NCBI RefSeq assembly: GCF_006149005.1 | Contig: NZ_VBSL01000005.1 | Span: forward strand, 248,338 to 312,337 | Source: Larkinella sp. C7 | GTDB lineage: Bacteria; Bacteroidota; Bacteroidia; Cytophagales; Spirosomataceae | Length of the DNA stretch: 64,000 nucleotides | Direction: 5' to 3' | The notes under the pieces: generated by a model | Databases searched by the model: none | What the model saw: the letters and a program-made list of their open reading frames with translations, nothing else | Told to the model about the DNA's origin: nothing | Translations under genes and position numbers: made by a program | Shown: positions 34,993-43,308 of the stretch, piece after piece | Layout: each line of letters starts with the position of its first letter | How positions within the stretch are numbered: position 1 is the stretch's first letter

Positions 34993-35475
34993 ATGGAACG
35001 AAAAACAAAAATTAAGGCTGAAGACGGCAAACAGGAATTGGTGATTACCCGGGAATTTGAATTGCCCGTATCATTACTTTTTAAAGCCTATACAGAAGCT
35101 GATCTGGTGGCGCAATGGATGGGAACGAAGGTGCTGAAACTTGAAAATAAAAAGCATGGCAGCTGGCAATTTGAAACCGCCGATGCGCAGGGAAACGTGG
35201 TATTGCAGACCCATGGCGTGATCCATGAATTTGTACCAAACCAAAAAATCACCCGAACCTTCGAGATGGAGCATACGCCCGGTTCGGCGATCCGATTTGA
35301 GGTTCAGCTTGAATTCCTGGAATTTGAACACCTGACCGATGACACCAGCAAACTCACGATGCACATTGTCTACCGATCCGTGGCCCTCCGGGACCAGATG
35401 CTGCGGCTCCCCTTCGCTCATGGTATCAACATGGCCCACAACCGTTTGCAGGACATCGTACGCCAGTTAATCTAG
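34993..35475 (+). CDS. SRPBCC/AHSA1-family ligand-binding protein
   Basis: A 160-residue START-like protein with the AHSA1 pattern: ITREFELPVSLLFKAYTEAD near the N terminus, a QWMG loop near residue 40 and the amphipathic C-terminal helix INMAHNRLQDIVRQLI. Such proteins have a hydrophobic cavity; ligands in this group are mostly unknown. ArsR/SRPBCC pairs are common, and only 19 nt separate them. Confidence 0.9.
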   Translation: MERKTKIKAEDGKQELVITREFELPVSLLFKAYTEADLVAQWMGTKVLKLENKKHGSWQFETADAQGNVVLQTHGVIHEFVPNQKITRTFEMEHTPGSAIRFEVQLEFLEFEHLTDDTSKLTMHIVYRSVALRDQMLRLPFAHGINMAHNRLQDIVRQLI

Positions 35476-35481
35476 CCGGAA

Positions 35482-35871
35482 ATGACCAAGAGAAATAAAC
35501 TCATCTACTGGATTGCCACGATCTGGCTGGCCCTGGGAATGCTGTCAACCGGAATCGTGCAATTGATTAAAATGAAAGAAGAAGTAGACATGATGACCCG
35601 TTTGGGCTATCCCATCTATTTTTTAACCCTGATCGGCAGTTGGAAAATCGCAGGTGTTATTGCCATCCTGATCCCTAAATTTCCGTTACTCAAGGAGTGG
35701 ACGTACGCTGGCTTTTTCTTCGCCATGTCGGGGGCGGTTTTCTCTCATTTAGTCGTACGGGATGACGCTAAAGACTTGTTTGGCCCTCTATTGTTACTAA
35801 TCTTAACCCTTGTATCCTGGTCTTTCAGGCCGGTGGACAGGAGGTTTACGATGAGTCAAGCAGTAGGATAA
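35482..35871 (+). CDS. DoxX-like membrane protein
   Basis: A 129-residue protein with four transmembrane helices (about 8-28, 45-63, 74-92, 99-117), of the DoxX-like group. LGYPIYFLTLIGSWKIAGVI is a typical signature. It starts 6 nt after the SRPBCC stop, so translation is probably coupled. Function unresolved for most members. Confidence 0.87.
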   Translation: MTKRNKLIYWIATIWLALGMLSTGIVQLIKMKEEVDMMTRLGYPIYFLTLIGSWKIAGVIAILIPKFPLLKEWTYAGFFFAMSGAVFSHLVVRDDAKDLFGPLLLLILTLVSWSFRPVDRRFTMSQAVG

Positions 35872-35920
35872 TGAAGGTTTGAATCAACAGGCAGAAAAAA
35901 CGTATAACAAATCAATCAGA

Positions 35921-36484
35921 ATGAGCCATCGAAACGAATTGTCGGCCCAACAAAGGGAAGAACTTCTTAACCTATTAAAAGCCCGTTTTGAGAAAAACAC
36001 GAACCGCCACGCCGGGCTTGACTGGGCAAAGGTGCAGGCCAAACTGGAAGCGAATCCGGCCAAACTGTGGTCGCTCGACGACATGGAAAGCACGGGTGGC
36101 GAACCGGATGTGGTGGGCTATGATCAGAAGACGGACGAATACATTTTCTATGATTGCTCGGCGGAAAGTCCCAAAGGCCGCCGAAGCCTTTGCTACGACC
36201 ATGCAGCGCTGGAATCCAGGAAAGAAAACAAACCGGCACACAGTGCCGTTGAGATGGCCACCGACATGGGCATCGAGCTTTTAACGGAAGAACAATACCG
36301 GGCCTTGCAGCAACTGGGAACATTCGATACCAAAACATCGAGCTGGATTCAAACCCCGGCCGAGATCCGAAAACTCGGTGGTGCGCTCTTTTGCGACCGT
36401 CGCTACAACACGGTTTTTGTCTACCACAACGGTGCCGAATCGTACTATGCGGCCCGGGCGTTCCGTGGCTCATTGCGGGTTTAA
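35921..36484 (+). CDS. DUF4256 protein
   Basis: A 187-residue soluble protein of family DUF4256. I use the ATG at 35921 (MSHRNELSAQQREELLNLLK); a TTG 14 codons upstream is possible. Signatures: WAKVQAKLEANPAKLWSLDD, STGGEPDVVGYD and CSAESPKGRRSLCYDHAAL, a motif typical of the family. Function unknown. It is convergent with the propeller-kinase gene 26 nt away, with no terminator visible between them. Confidence 0.87.
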   Translation: MSHRNELSAQQREELLNLLKARFEKNTNRHAGLDWAKVQAKLEANPAKLWSLDDMESTGGEPDVVGYDQKTDEYIFYDCSAESPKGRRSLCYDHAALESRKENKPAHSAVEMATDMGIELLTEEQYRALQQLGTFDTKTSSWIQTPAEIRKLGGALFCDRRYNTVFVYHNGAESYYAARAFRGSLRV

Positions 36485-36510
36485 CCAGTCCACAAAATCG
36501 CCATCATACC

Positions 36511-39500
36511 CTAATCACCCAAAACCGGCAGCGTCATCTGAATCTCGGTGTACTCTCCTTCTTTCGAGCTGATTTCGATTTTCCCCCGGTGGAGTTGCAC
36601 GATGTCTTTGGTCATGAACAGGCCGAGGCCGGTGCCTTTGGAGGTGGGTTTGGTGGTAAAAAACGGATTGAAAAGGTTGGCGATTTCCCGCTGCGGAATG
36701 CCTTTGCCGTTATCCCGGATGCGTAAAATGACCTGATCATCTACCCGGCTGGTGACAATCCGCACTTCGGGCATGAAGTCTTTGGTCAGCTTACTCTTTT
36801 CGAACAGGGTATAATAGGAATTGCTCACAATGTTCTGGACCACCTGCCCGAATTCGTTCGGCAGCAGGCTGGTTCGGATGGGCTTTTTATCCAGATTCAA
36901 CACCAGACTGATGGCAAAATCCGGGTAATCGCCTTTCATTTCGTGCAACGCAAACCGGGCTTTGTTTTCGACAAACTGATTGAGATCGGTGTCCTGAAAA
37001 TCCCGGGACTTTTCCCGCAATAGCACCTGCATGTCTTTCAGAATTCGGGTCGTGCTGGCGCTGTGTTCCTGGATTTTAGCCAGATTCATCTTCAACACAT
37101 CCAGATCATCCATGATGTCGTCCCGCACATCGGCGCTAAGCACGTCCTGCTCCTTTTTAAGCCGGTCCGTAAATTCGTGGATGATTTCTTCCGACAACTG
37201 GGAGAAATTGCTGACGTAATTGAGCGGATTCAAAATCCGATCCACGATGCCTTTGGTCAACTGCCCAACCGACGCCAGCCGCTCCTGACGGATCAGTTCG
37301 TGCTGCGTGTTTCGGAGGTCGTGCAGGGTATTTTCGAGGTTTTCGAGCAGCCGGGTTTTGATGAAAGCCGCAATCAGGTGTTCCCGCAGATTCCCGATCA
37401 TGCTGATGTCGCGCTGGTCGAACGCACCCGACCGGGTGGCGTTTTCGAGCGTAATGAACCCTTCGATGTGGCCTTTGTTTTCGATCACAATGGTAATCAA
37501 CGACTTGGGCGTATCCAGATCGTCGATCGGGCTGTTCAGCGGTTCGTAGTAAACGTCATTTTTCAGGTAAATATCTTCGAATATTTCGACGGTTTGCGAC
37601 AGGTAGCGGTTTTCGGCCTGTTCGCGCGTTAGCCCAACCGACGCCACGTGCGCCAACTCCAGATTGCTCCGCAGCGCCTTGAAGTGGTACGAATTCGTCG
37701 GTTTGTCATACACCAGAAAGCTCGCGCTCGTCATGTTCCGGATCACCGAAAACTTCGTCAGAATGGTCTGGAAGAGGTTGGCGAAGTCGATTTCGGCGTT
37801 GATCGACTGCACAATCAGGTCGATTTTTTCGAGCTGGTCGTTCTTGATCGCCAGCTCTTCCGACTGCTTTTCCAGCTCCGATTTCTGGCTGACCACCTCT
37901 TCCGTCCGCTCCTGAATCAGCGTTTCCAGTGCCTGCTTTTCCCGCATCAGCACTTTCAGTCGCCAACGCACCACGAGGTAAATGAGCAAACCGGCAGCCA
38001 GAACAAACAGCGTGATCACCCACCAACGCCCATACCAGGGCGGAAAAACCCGGAAGGAATAGGTCGCTTCCTGACTCGGGGTTTCGTAAATATTCCGGGC
38101 GCGGACCCGAAACACGTAGTTGCCCGGCGGCAGGTTCGTATATTCTTTTTTGCTCTCCGGCGTCCAGTCCGACCAGGCTTTGTCGTAATTTTCGAGCCGG
38201 TATTGGAAATTCAGCCCTTTTGCAATCGGGAAACTGGCCGCCGAATACTCAAAGCTCACATCGCTGAACTGGTTTTTCTCGTCCAGCGTCTGGACTTTCC
38301 GAATCAGAGCCTGATACGGCAACTCGTATTTTTTGGCAATACCGGCATTGTACCGAATCACGCCATCGCGCCCGCCAAACCACACCAGCCCCTGCTGATC
38401 CAGGTAAATGACGTTGACCGGCGAGGTGGAAACCGGCAGAAACGGCGTCGTAAATTCCTTAAAACCATTGCCCTGTTTTTGATACAGTGTCACGCCTTTT
38501 TTGTCGCCTTCCACCGTCCAGATGTTCCCGCTTCGGTCTTCCATCAGGTTATTTTTCCAATACGCCGTCCCCGGTTTGTCCGTGCCAAACGGATTATAGG
38601 CAGCAAACCGGTTTTGTGCCGGATTGTACCGAAAAATGCCTTTTTCGTTGAAAACCAGCACGCCCTGCGTCGTAACCGCAACGCGGTTGTAAAACAACGT
38701 GGGCAACCCCTGCTGACTTTCCACCACCTGAACCCCGTTTGTCGTAGCGATCAGCCGGTGTAAACCCGCCGTCAGTGTTTCGAGCCAAACCGTACCGGAT
38801 GGGTCTTCGTGAATGCCCACCACACGCTCCGAAAAACCGGTAATGGGCCGATAGGAAGCCGGTTTTTCGCGGAAAACCGTCAGCATGCCCACACCGTTTT
38901 CCGTTCCGACGTACAGACGCGTCGGGTCTTTTCGGGACACCGACAGGCTGAGTGCATAGGATTGCGTCAAGATCTTTTTTTGGTCGCCGGTCAGTTGATA
39001 AACGCCTTTGCTGGTGGCAACGAAAAGCGAACCGGCGGCTTCGGCCAGCGAAAAACAGCTCATGTTCAGGCCCGGCACCGGGCGAACGGCCGTGTTGGTC
39101 AATTGAAAAAGACCATTCAGCGCAGCCAGATAAACCGTGTTTCCCACCCGCCGGATGTCCATGATTTCGCCCGTCAACCGCGACGACGTGCCGAACAAGG
39201 TCAGTTGCGAAGGCACCTCCATTTGCGCCAGACCATTGTTGAGCGCCAGCCAGATGGTCCCTTCGCGGTCGGTAAACATCGCATTGACGAGTTGATCGGT
39301 CAACCCCTCGATGCCCCGAATGGCCTGTTTGAGTTGTCCGTTGGGGTTCAGTATTAATATGCCGCCCCGCAAGGTGCTGATCGCCATGGTGCGATCACTC
39401 AACACCACGCCACTGGTGGCCTGATGAGCCGAAAGAAAGGCGTTGACCGGGCTGCTGAAAACGTCAATGGTGTTGTTGGACAACTGAAAAAGGCCCTGGT

Positions 39501-40203
39501 TGCTGGTGATCAGCAACGACTGATCTTTATTCAAAGGCAAGATGTCGAGCAAGTCAAACAGCACCGGCACATTCCCGCTCTGGCTGACCGGTGTGATCGA
39601 ACCGTTCCGAAACACGCCTAAACCGCTTTGTTTCCGAAAAAGATAAAGGGATTGATTTACCTCAAACGCCGACAGAACCGCCTGCTCCACGGCCCACTCG
39701 TTGACGGCTTTTCCGTTCCAGCGAAACACCCGGTTTTGGGTGATGAAGTAGATCCCATCCGGCATTTCGAGTACCGACAGAACCTCATCAAACCGGCTTT
39801 TGACCCGCTGACTCAGACTGACAAAACCGAGCGTTCCGGTGCTGTCGGCTTTCAGAACGCCAAATTCGCCATTGGCTCCCACGTAAATGGTTCCGTTTTT
39901 GGCCCGCAGCAACGCCGACACTTTCGTGATGTTGGTAGTCGGGATCGTCCGCCAGTTCAATCCGTCATATTCGAGCACCCCGGCGAAATTGCCGACGTAA
40001 ATGACGCCCCGCCGATCCTGCGTTACGGCAAAATTCTGCCCGTTCGCGTTGTATTGGTCGGGCAAATACAGTCGCGTCGGCGGCACGCCTTCATCCGCCC
40101 CGCCAGGCTGTCCAACCGCCATCCCGGCGTTTACCAGCATGAACAGGGCAATCCAGCAAAGGCATGATCCAAACCGACTCATCATTTTCGCTATTGACAC
40201 CAT
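36511..40203 (-). CDS. Propeller sensor kinase with GAF domain and degenerate H-box
   Basis: A 1230-residue protein. The ATG (40201-40203) overlaps the upstream stop as TAATG, which decides the start; a longer frame to 40458 would run into the upstream gene. Order: hydrophobic signal/anchor (about 10-30); two-component-regulator propeller blades (40-700); Y_Y_Y domain (NFQYRLENYDKAWSDWTPES); transmembrane helix (WWVITLFVLAAGLLIYLVV); coiled coil; GAF domain; H-box region; HATPase with NIVSNSYYTL, DNGKGIP and KGTGLGLFM. In the H-box GIVDRILNPLNY, Asp988 stands where kinases have His (usual GIAHEIxNPL). Phosphotransfer may be lost or altered. Last gene of a five-gene operon. Confidence 0.85.
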   Translation of the reverse strand: MVSIAKMMSRFGSCLCWIALFMLVNAGMAVGQPGGADEGVPPTRLYLPDQYNANGQNFAVTQDRRGVIYVGNFAGVLEYDGLNWRTIPTTNITKVSALLRAKNGTIYVGANGEFGVLKADSTGTLGFVSLSQRVKSRFDEVLSVLEMPDGIYFITQNRVFRWNGKAVNEWAVEQAVLSAFEVNQSLYLFRKQSGLGVFRNGSITPVSQSGNVPVLFDLLDILPLNKDQSLLITSNQGLFQLSNNTIDVFSSPVNAFLSAHQATSGVVLSDRTMAISTLRGGILILNPNGQLKQAIRGIEGLTDQLVNAMFTDREGTIWLALNNGLAQMEVPSQLTLFGTSSRLTGEIMDIRRVGNTVYLAALNGLFQLTNTAVRPVPGLNMSCFSLAEAAGSLFVATSKGVYQLTGDQKKILTQSYALSLSVSRKDPTRLYVGTENGVGMLTVFREKPASYRPITGFSERVVGIHEDPSGTVWLETLTAGLHRLIATTNGVQVVESQQGLPTLFYNRVAVTTQGVLVFNEKGIFRYNPAQNRFAAYNPFGTDKPGTAYWKNNLMEDRSGNIWTVEGDKKGVTLYQKQGNGFKEFTTPFLPVSTSPVNVIYLDQQGLVWFGGRDGVIRYNAGIAKKYELPYQALIRKVQTLDEKNQFSDVSFEYSAASFPIAKGLNFQYRLENYDKAWSDWTPESKKEYTNLPPGNYVFRVRARNIYETPSQEATYSFRVFPPWYGRWWVITLFVLAAGLLIYLVVRWRLKVLMREKQALETLIQERTEEVVSQKSELEKQSEELAIKNDQLEKIDLIVQSINAEIDFANLFQTILTKFSVIRNMTSASFLVYDKPTNSYHFKALRSNLELAHVASVGLTREQAENRYLSQTVEIFEDIYLKNDVYYEPLNSPIDDLDTPKSLITIVIENKGHIEGFITLENATRSGAFDQRDISMIGNLREHLIAAFIKTRLLENLENTLHDLRNTQHELIRQERLASVGQLTKGIVDRILNPLNYVSNFSQLSEEIIHEFTDRLKKEQDVLSADVRDDIMDDLDVLKMNLAKIQEHSASTTRILKDMQVLLREKSRDFQDTDLNQFVENKARFALHEMKGDYPDFAISLVLNLDKKPIRTSLLPNEFGQVVQNIVSNSYYTLFEKSKLTKDFMPEVRIVTSRVDDQVILRIRDNGKGIPQREIANLFNPFFTTKPTSKGTGLGLFMTKDIVQLHRGKIEISSKEGEYTEIQMTLPVLGD

Positions 40204-42761
40204 TAATGTATACTCATTTCTTCCACCGCAACGGCTTCGTTCCGGCTCACCAACAGCTCTGCCTCCGACCGAAAACCGGCTACCCGGTTGGCAAGACGGC
40301 AGCGTTCCGAACCGGGCTGTAGCTGCAACATCCGGTGCAACTCCCCAAACCGGGTCGGATTGAGTTCTTTCAGGACAAAGAACGCCGTTTCGGCGATCCG
40401 CTCTTCCGGTGACGAGACGTTGGCAACCAGAATGGCCGTCGGATCGGTTTCGTGCCAAACCAGCAGTTCGCGAATGGCGACGGCTTTGAGTTCCGGCGTA
40501 ATCTTGTTAAAATCTTTGTTGATGATGTCGTGCAGCCGGGCTTCTACCGACAACTGCTGTTGCGGATGATTGACCGCACTTCTCCGCAGTCGCTCGGCGA
40601 ATGAGATGTCCGAAAAAAGTGGTAACACGCTGCCTTTCACCTCTTCGGGTAAAGCCGTACTAAGCAATTCAATCAGATAGCCTTTGATTTCGTCGTTTTT
40701 TTGCGTGATCAACTGGCTGATCAGATCGAACCGGTTGTCGCCATAGAGCGTGGCCAGGAGGTTGAAAACGTTGTGAACAATCCGGTTTTTCTCATCCCGC
40801 AACGCATTGATAACCGGCGCATTGCGGGGATACGCATCCAGATCTAGCCGGGCTGCCGTCAACCAGACCAGCAAGCCCACCTGCTCGTCGAGTTGCAGCA
40901 GCACGTGGGGACGCTCCAGCACGGTAGCGCGGTGATTCAGGTGATTCAGCCCTTCAAACACTTTGTCGCGCACCATCTGAACGGGGTGGTTGATCTGCGC
41001 CCGCAAAAACCGCAAAGCTGCATCGCCCCCCATCTCGTTGATCATCCCGACGATGTGAGCCTGTTGTTTTCCGGACAAATTGGCCTGACTGAAAAACCGG
41101 GCCAGCGACGGAATCACGGCGTCGCCAACCGACAAAAGGGCCGAGGTCGCCGTATCGCGGTAGGATTCATCGAGCAGGTGTTCGAAAAGTCGGGGCCATA
41201 ATTCCGGCTTCCGCAACGCCCCCGAAGCCAGCAAAGCCGCCTTCCGAACGCTCGGATTTTCGTCGTACAACAATGTCTGTAAGTGGGTATAGGCATAATA
41301 CCGCCCCGAATAACCCAGCTCCGTGGCCGCGAGCGCCCGGTCGTCGGGGTTATCCGATTCGGCCAGCCGCACCATGCTGGAGAATGCCTGGGCCGAACTG
41401 AGCGACCGCTCGGCTTTGGGGCGAATCGTCTTGTGATCGATGGTATTTTTATACGCCAGCGTTGCCGACCGGATCACGGCCGCATTCAGGGTTGCCCGGT
41501 ATTCGGATTGAATCCGGAAGGAAACCACCGCCCAGAAAACCAGGATTACCAGAAACAGATAGCTCAAATGAACGAGCGTAATGGCGCTGAAACTGGTCAG
41601 AATCAGCAGCAAAACACCCGGCAGAATACTTCCCACGGCCTTCGGACCACCCTCGATGCGGCTTTGGATCAGCGTCCGTTCGGCCGACGGAATGGGTTGA
41701 AACAGCACCTGAAAAGCCGGTTCGCTGATCGACCTCCGTACTGAACTCAGAAAAAAGCGGCTCAGGGCAATCAGCGCAAAGAACAAGGAGGTCGTTCCGT
41801 ACACGGTGCCATAAACCGCCCCAACGGTGTAGCTAACGAGCAAGGCGATGGGCAGGATCACAATGCCGGCCCGGATGGAATACGCACTGATCAGCCGGTT
41901 ATACAGGAATGACTTGATAATCAATTCGATCACGGCACAGATTCCAAAAAACATACCCAGAAAACCGGCGAGCAGTTCCTTGTTGGGAAAAATCTCTTTC
42001 GACAGAATGGTGAACATGAATTCGACGTAAATCAGGCCAAAAACCGTGAGCAACGCGATGATTGCCAGCATCGATTCATACGATTTACTCGCCATCGCAC
42101 CGGTTTCGACCGGCTGGTTTCCGGCAGCGGGCGCAGACGGAGCGGTTGTCAGTTGCGGCTGGAATCGCTTGTAGATGTAGGTCATCAGCAACGCGCAGAG
42201 TACCAGCAATACCAAGGCTAAAACCAGTAAATCGTCGGTTGAAACGAAGGTCAACAGGAGCGGTACCGATAAATAACTCAGGATCGAGGCAATGACGTCG
42301 CCCGTCGTGATGAAACTGAGCAATCGTTTGCTCTGGCCAAAATTGAAAACGCGACCGGCGGTGGCCCAGAACGTGATGCCGTGGATGAACACAAAAACGC
42401 GGTTCCAGAGGTACAGCACAAAATAGAGCCACTTGTTGTGCAGGCTGCTGGAAGCCAGCAATAAACCGGCAACCGACAGGAGCATAAACGCCAGTAAATA
42501 GCCATTGACGCGCAGGAATGACGCTTTTCGCCGGAGGTAGCGCACGCCCAGGCCGAGTACATAGACCAGCGACCCACTGGCAATGAAGGCCAGTGGCAAT
42601 TGGGTACGGTCGAAATTGACCAGAAAAAGGGAGGTGGTACTGGCGAAAAACAGGGCGACCGCTCCTCCCATCAGCAGGGAGTAAACGACGAACAGCAACA
42701 CGGTTTTGCCTTCGCCCGACTGGAGGTTGAGAAATTTATAGACTGAGTCCCGCCGGAACAT
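40203..42761 (-). CDS. Nucleotide-transporter-like 12-TM protein fused to HEAT repeats
   Basis: An 852-residue membrane protein. I start at MFRRDSVYKFLNLQSGEGKT (42761), which overlaps the upstream GNAT gene by 26 nt. Residues 20-440 contain about twelve transmembrane helices (LLFVVYSLLMGGAVALFFAS first) and resemble MFS/ADP-ATP-carrier (Npt-like) transporters. Residues 450-852 are helical HEAT-like repeats (LAATELGYSGRYYAYTHLQT, NPSVRKAALLASGALRKPEL), likely cytoplasmic and protein-binding. The fusion suggests a transporter with a regulatory arm, or a receptor that lost transport. Its stop overlaps the kinase start. Confidence 0.82.
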   Translation of the reverse strand: MFRRDSVYKFLNLQSGEGKTVLLFVVYSLLMGGAVALFFASTTSLFLVNFDRTQLPLAFIASGSLVYVLGLGVRYLRRKASFLRVNGYLLAFMLLSVAGLLLASSSLHNKWLYFVLYLWNRVFVFIHGITFWATAGRVFNFGQSKRLLSFITTGDVIASILSYLSVPLLLTFVSTDDLLVLALVLLVLCALLMTYIYKRFQPQLTTAPSAPAAGNQPVETGAMASKSYESMLAIIALLTVFGLIYVEFMFTILSKEIFPNKELLAGFLGMFFGICAVIELIIKSFLYNRLISAYSIRAGIVILPIALLVSYTVGAVYGTVYGTTSLFFALIALSRFFLSSVRRSISEPAFQVLFQPIPSAERTLIQSRIEGGPKAVGSILPGVLLLILTSFSAITLVHLSYLFLVILVFWAVVSFRIQSEYRATLNAAVIRSATLAYKNTIDHKTIRPKAERSLSSAQAFSSMVRLAESDNPDDRALAATELGYSGRYYAYTHLQTLLYDENPSVRKAALLASGALRKPELWPRLFEHLLDESYRDTATSALLSVGDAVIPSLARFFSQANLSGKQQAHIVGMINEMGGDAALRFLRAQINHPVQMVRDKVFEGLNHLNHRATVLERPHVLLQLDEQVGLLVWLTAARLDLDAYPRNAPVINALRDEKNRIVHNVFNLLATLYGDNRFDLISQLITQKNDEIKGYLIELLSTALPEEVKGSVLPLFSDISFAERLRRSAVNHPQQQLSVEARLHDIINKDFNKITPELKAVAIRELLVWHETDPTAILVANVSSPEERIAETAFFVLKELNPTRFGELHRMLQLQPGSERCRLANRVAGFRSEAELLVSRNEAVAVEEMSIH

Positions 42762-43308
42762 CCGCGAATTGTTTTTTAAGGTCGTACTGCATAAAATACA
42801 GGGGCCAGTCGGGTCGTTCGGGGGCATTTTTCAGTTCGCAAACCGTCGAAAAACCCAGCTTCGTCAAGGCTCTGATCCGAAAGTTGAGCTGCGTCGAAGC
42901 CACAATCACATCGACATTTTTCTTTTCGGCCATCCGGATGCGGGCCCGGTCCAGTTGTTCGGCAAACCCGTTTCCGCGAAATTGGGGATCGATCACCATG
43001 CGACTGAACGACGCAATGGTCTGATTTTCAAACCGAAACCGACTTTCGTTTTTGGGTAGCAGAAACGAATACGGAGCGGTTTCGATGGTTTCGTGAATGT
43101 TCATCCGGGCGGCCGCCACAATAACGCCGTTTCGGGTAATGACCCAGTGGTAAGCCGTCTGGTCGAGGGGCTCGATCCAGGTTCGTTTGGAAAAGAAAAG
43201 GGGATTGGCACCCGGCTCGTTGATCCAGGCCCGCACGCGAAGTACACCAATTTCGTCCATCCGATCCGGATACGTTACCTTTTCCAGACAGTACTTTTCA
43301 GCCATCAT
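42736..43308 (-). CDS. GNAT-fold acetyl/acyltransferase
   Basis: A 190-residue GNAT protein. The ATG at 43306-43308 overlaps the TonB-receptor stop as ATGA, so I prefer it to the one at 43317. Motif A is SRMVIDPQFRGNGFAEQLDR (about residue 104) and motif B follows with TQLNFRIRALTKLGFSTVCE. The long N-terminal half with LRVRAWINEPG and MNIHETIETAPYS resembles the FeeM/autoinducer-synthase-like GNAT group more than small acetyltransferases, but that is a weak resemblance. It may modify a lipid or protein handled by the operon. Confidence 0.82.
   Translation of the reverse strand: MMAEKYCLEKVTYPDRMDEIGVLRVRAWINEPGANPLFFSKRTWIEPLDQTAYHWVITRNGVIVAAARMNIHETIETAPYSFLLPKNESRFRFENQTIASFSRMVIDPQFRGNGFAEQLDRARIRMAEKKNVDVIVASTQLNFRIRALTKLGFSTVCELKNAPERPDWPLYFMQYDLKKQFADVPAGLSL

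Noticed and set aside
37648-38763. Plus-strand frame of 371 codons
   Set aside because: Antisense to the propeller kinase; no recognisable motifs.
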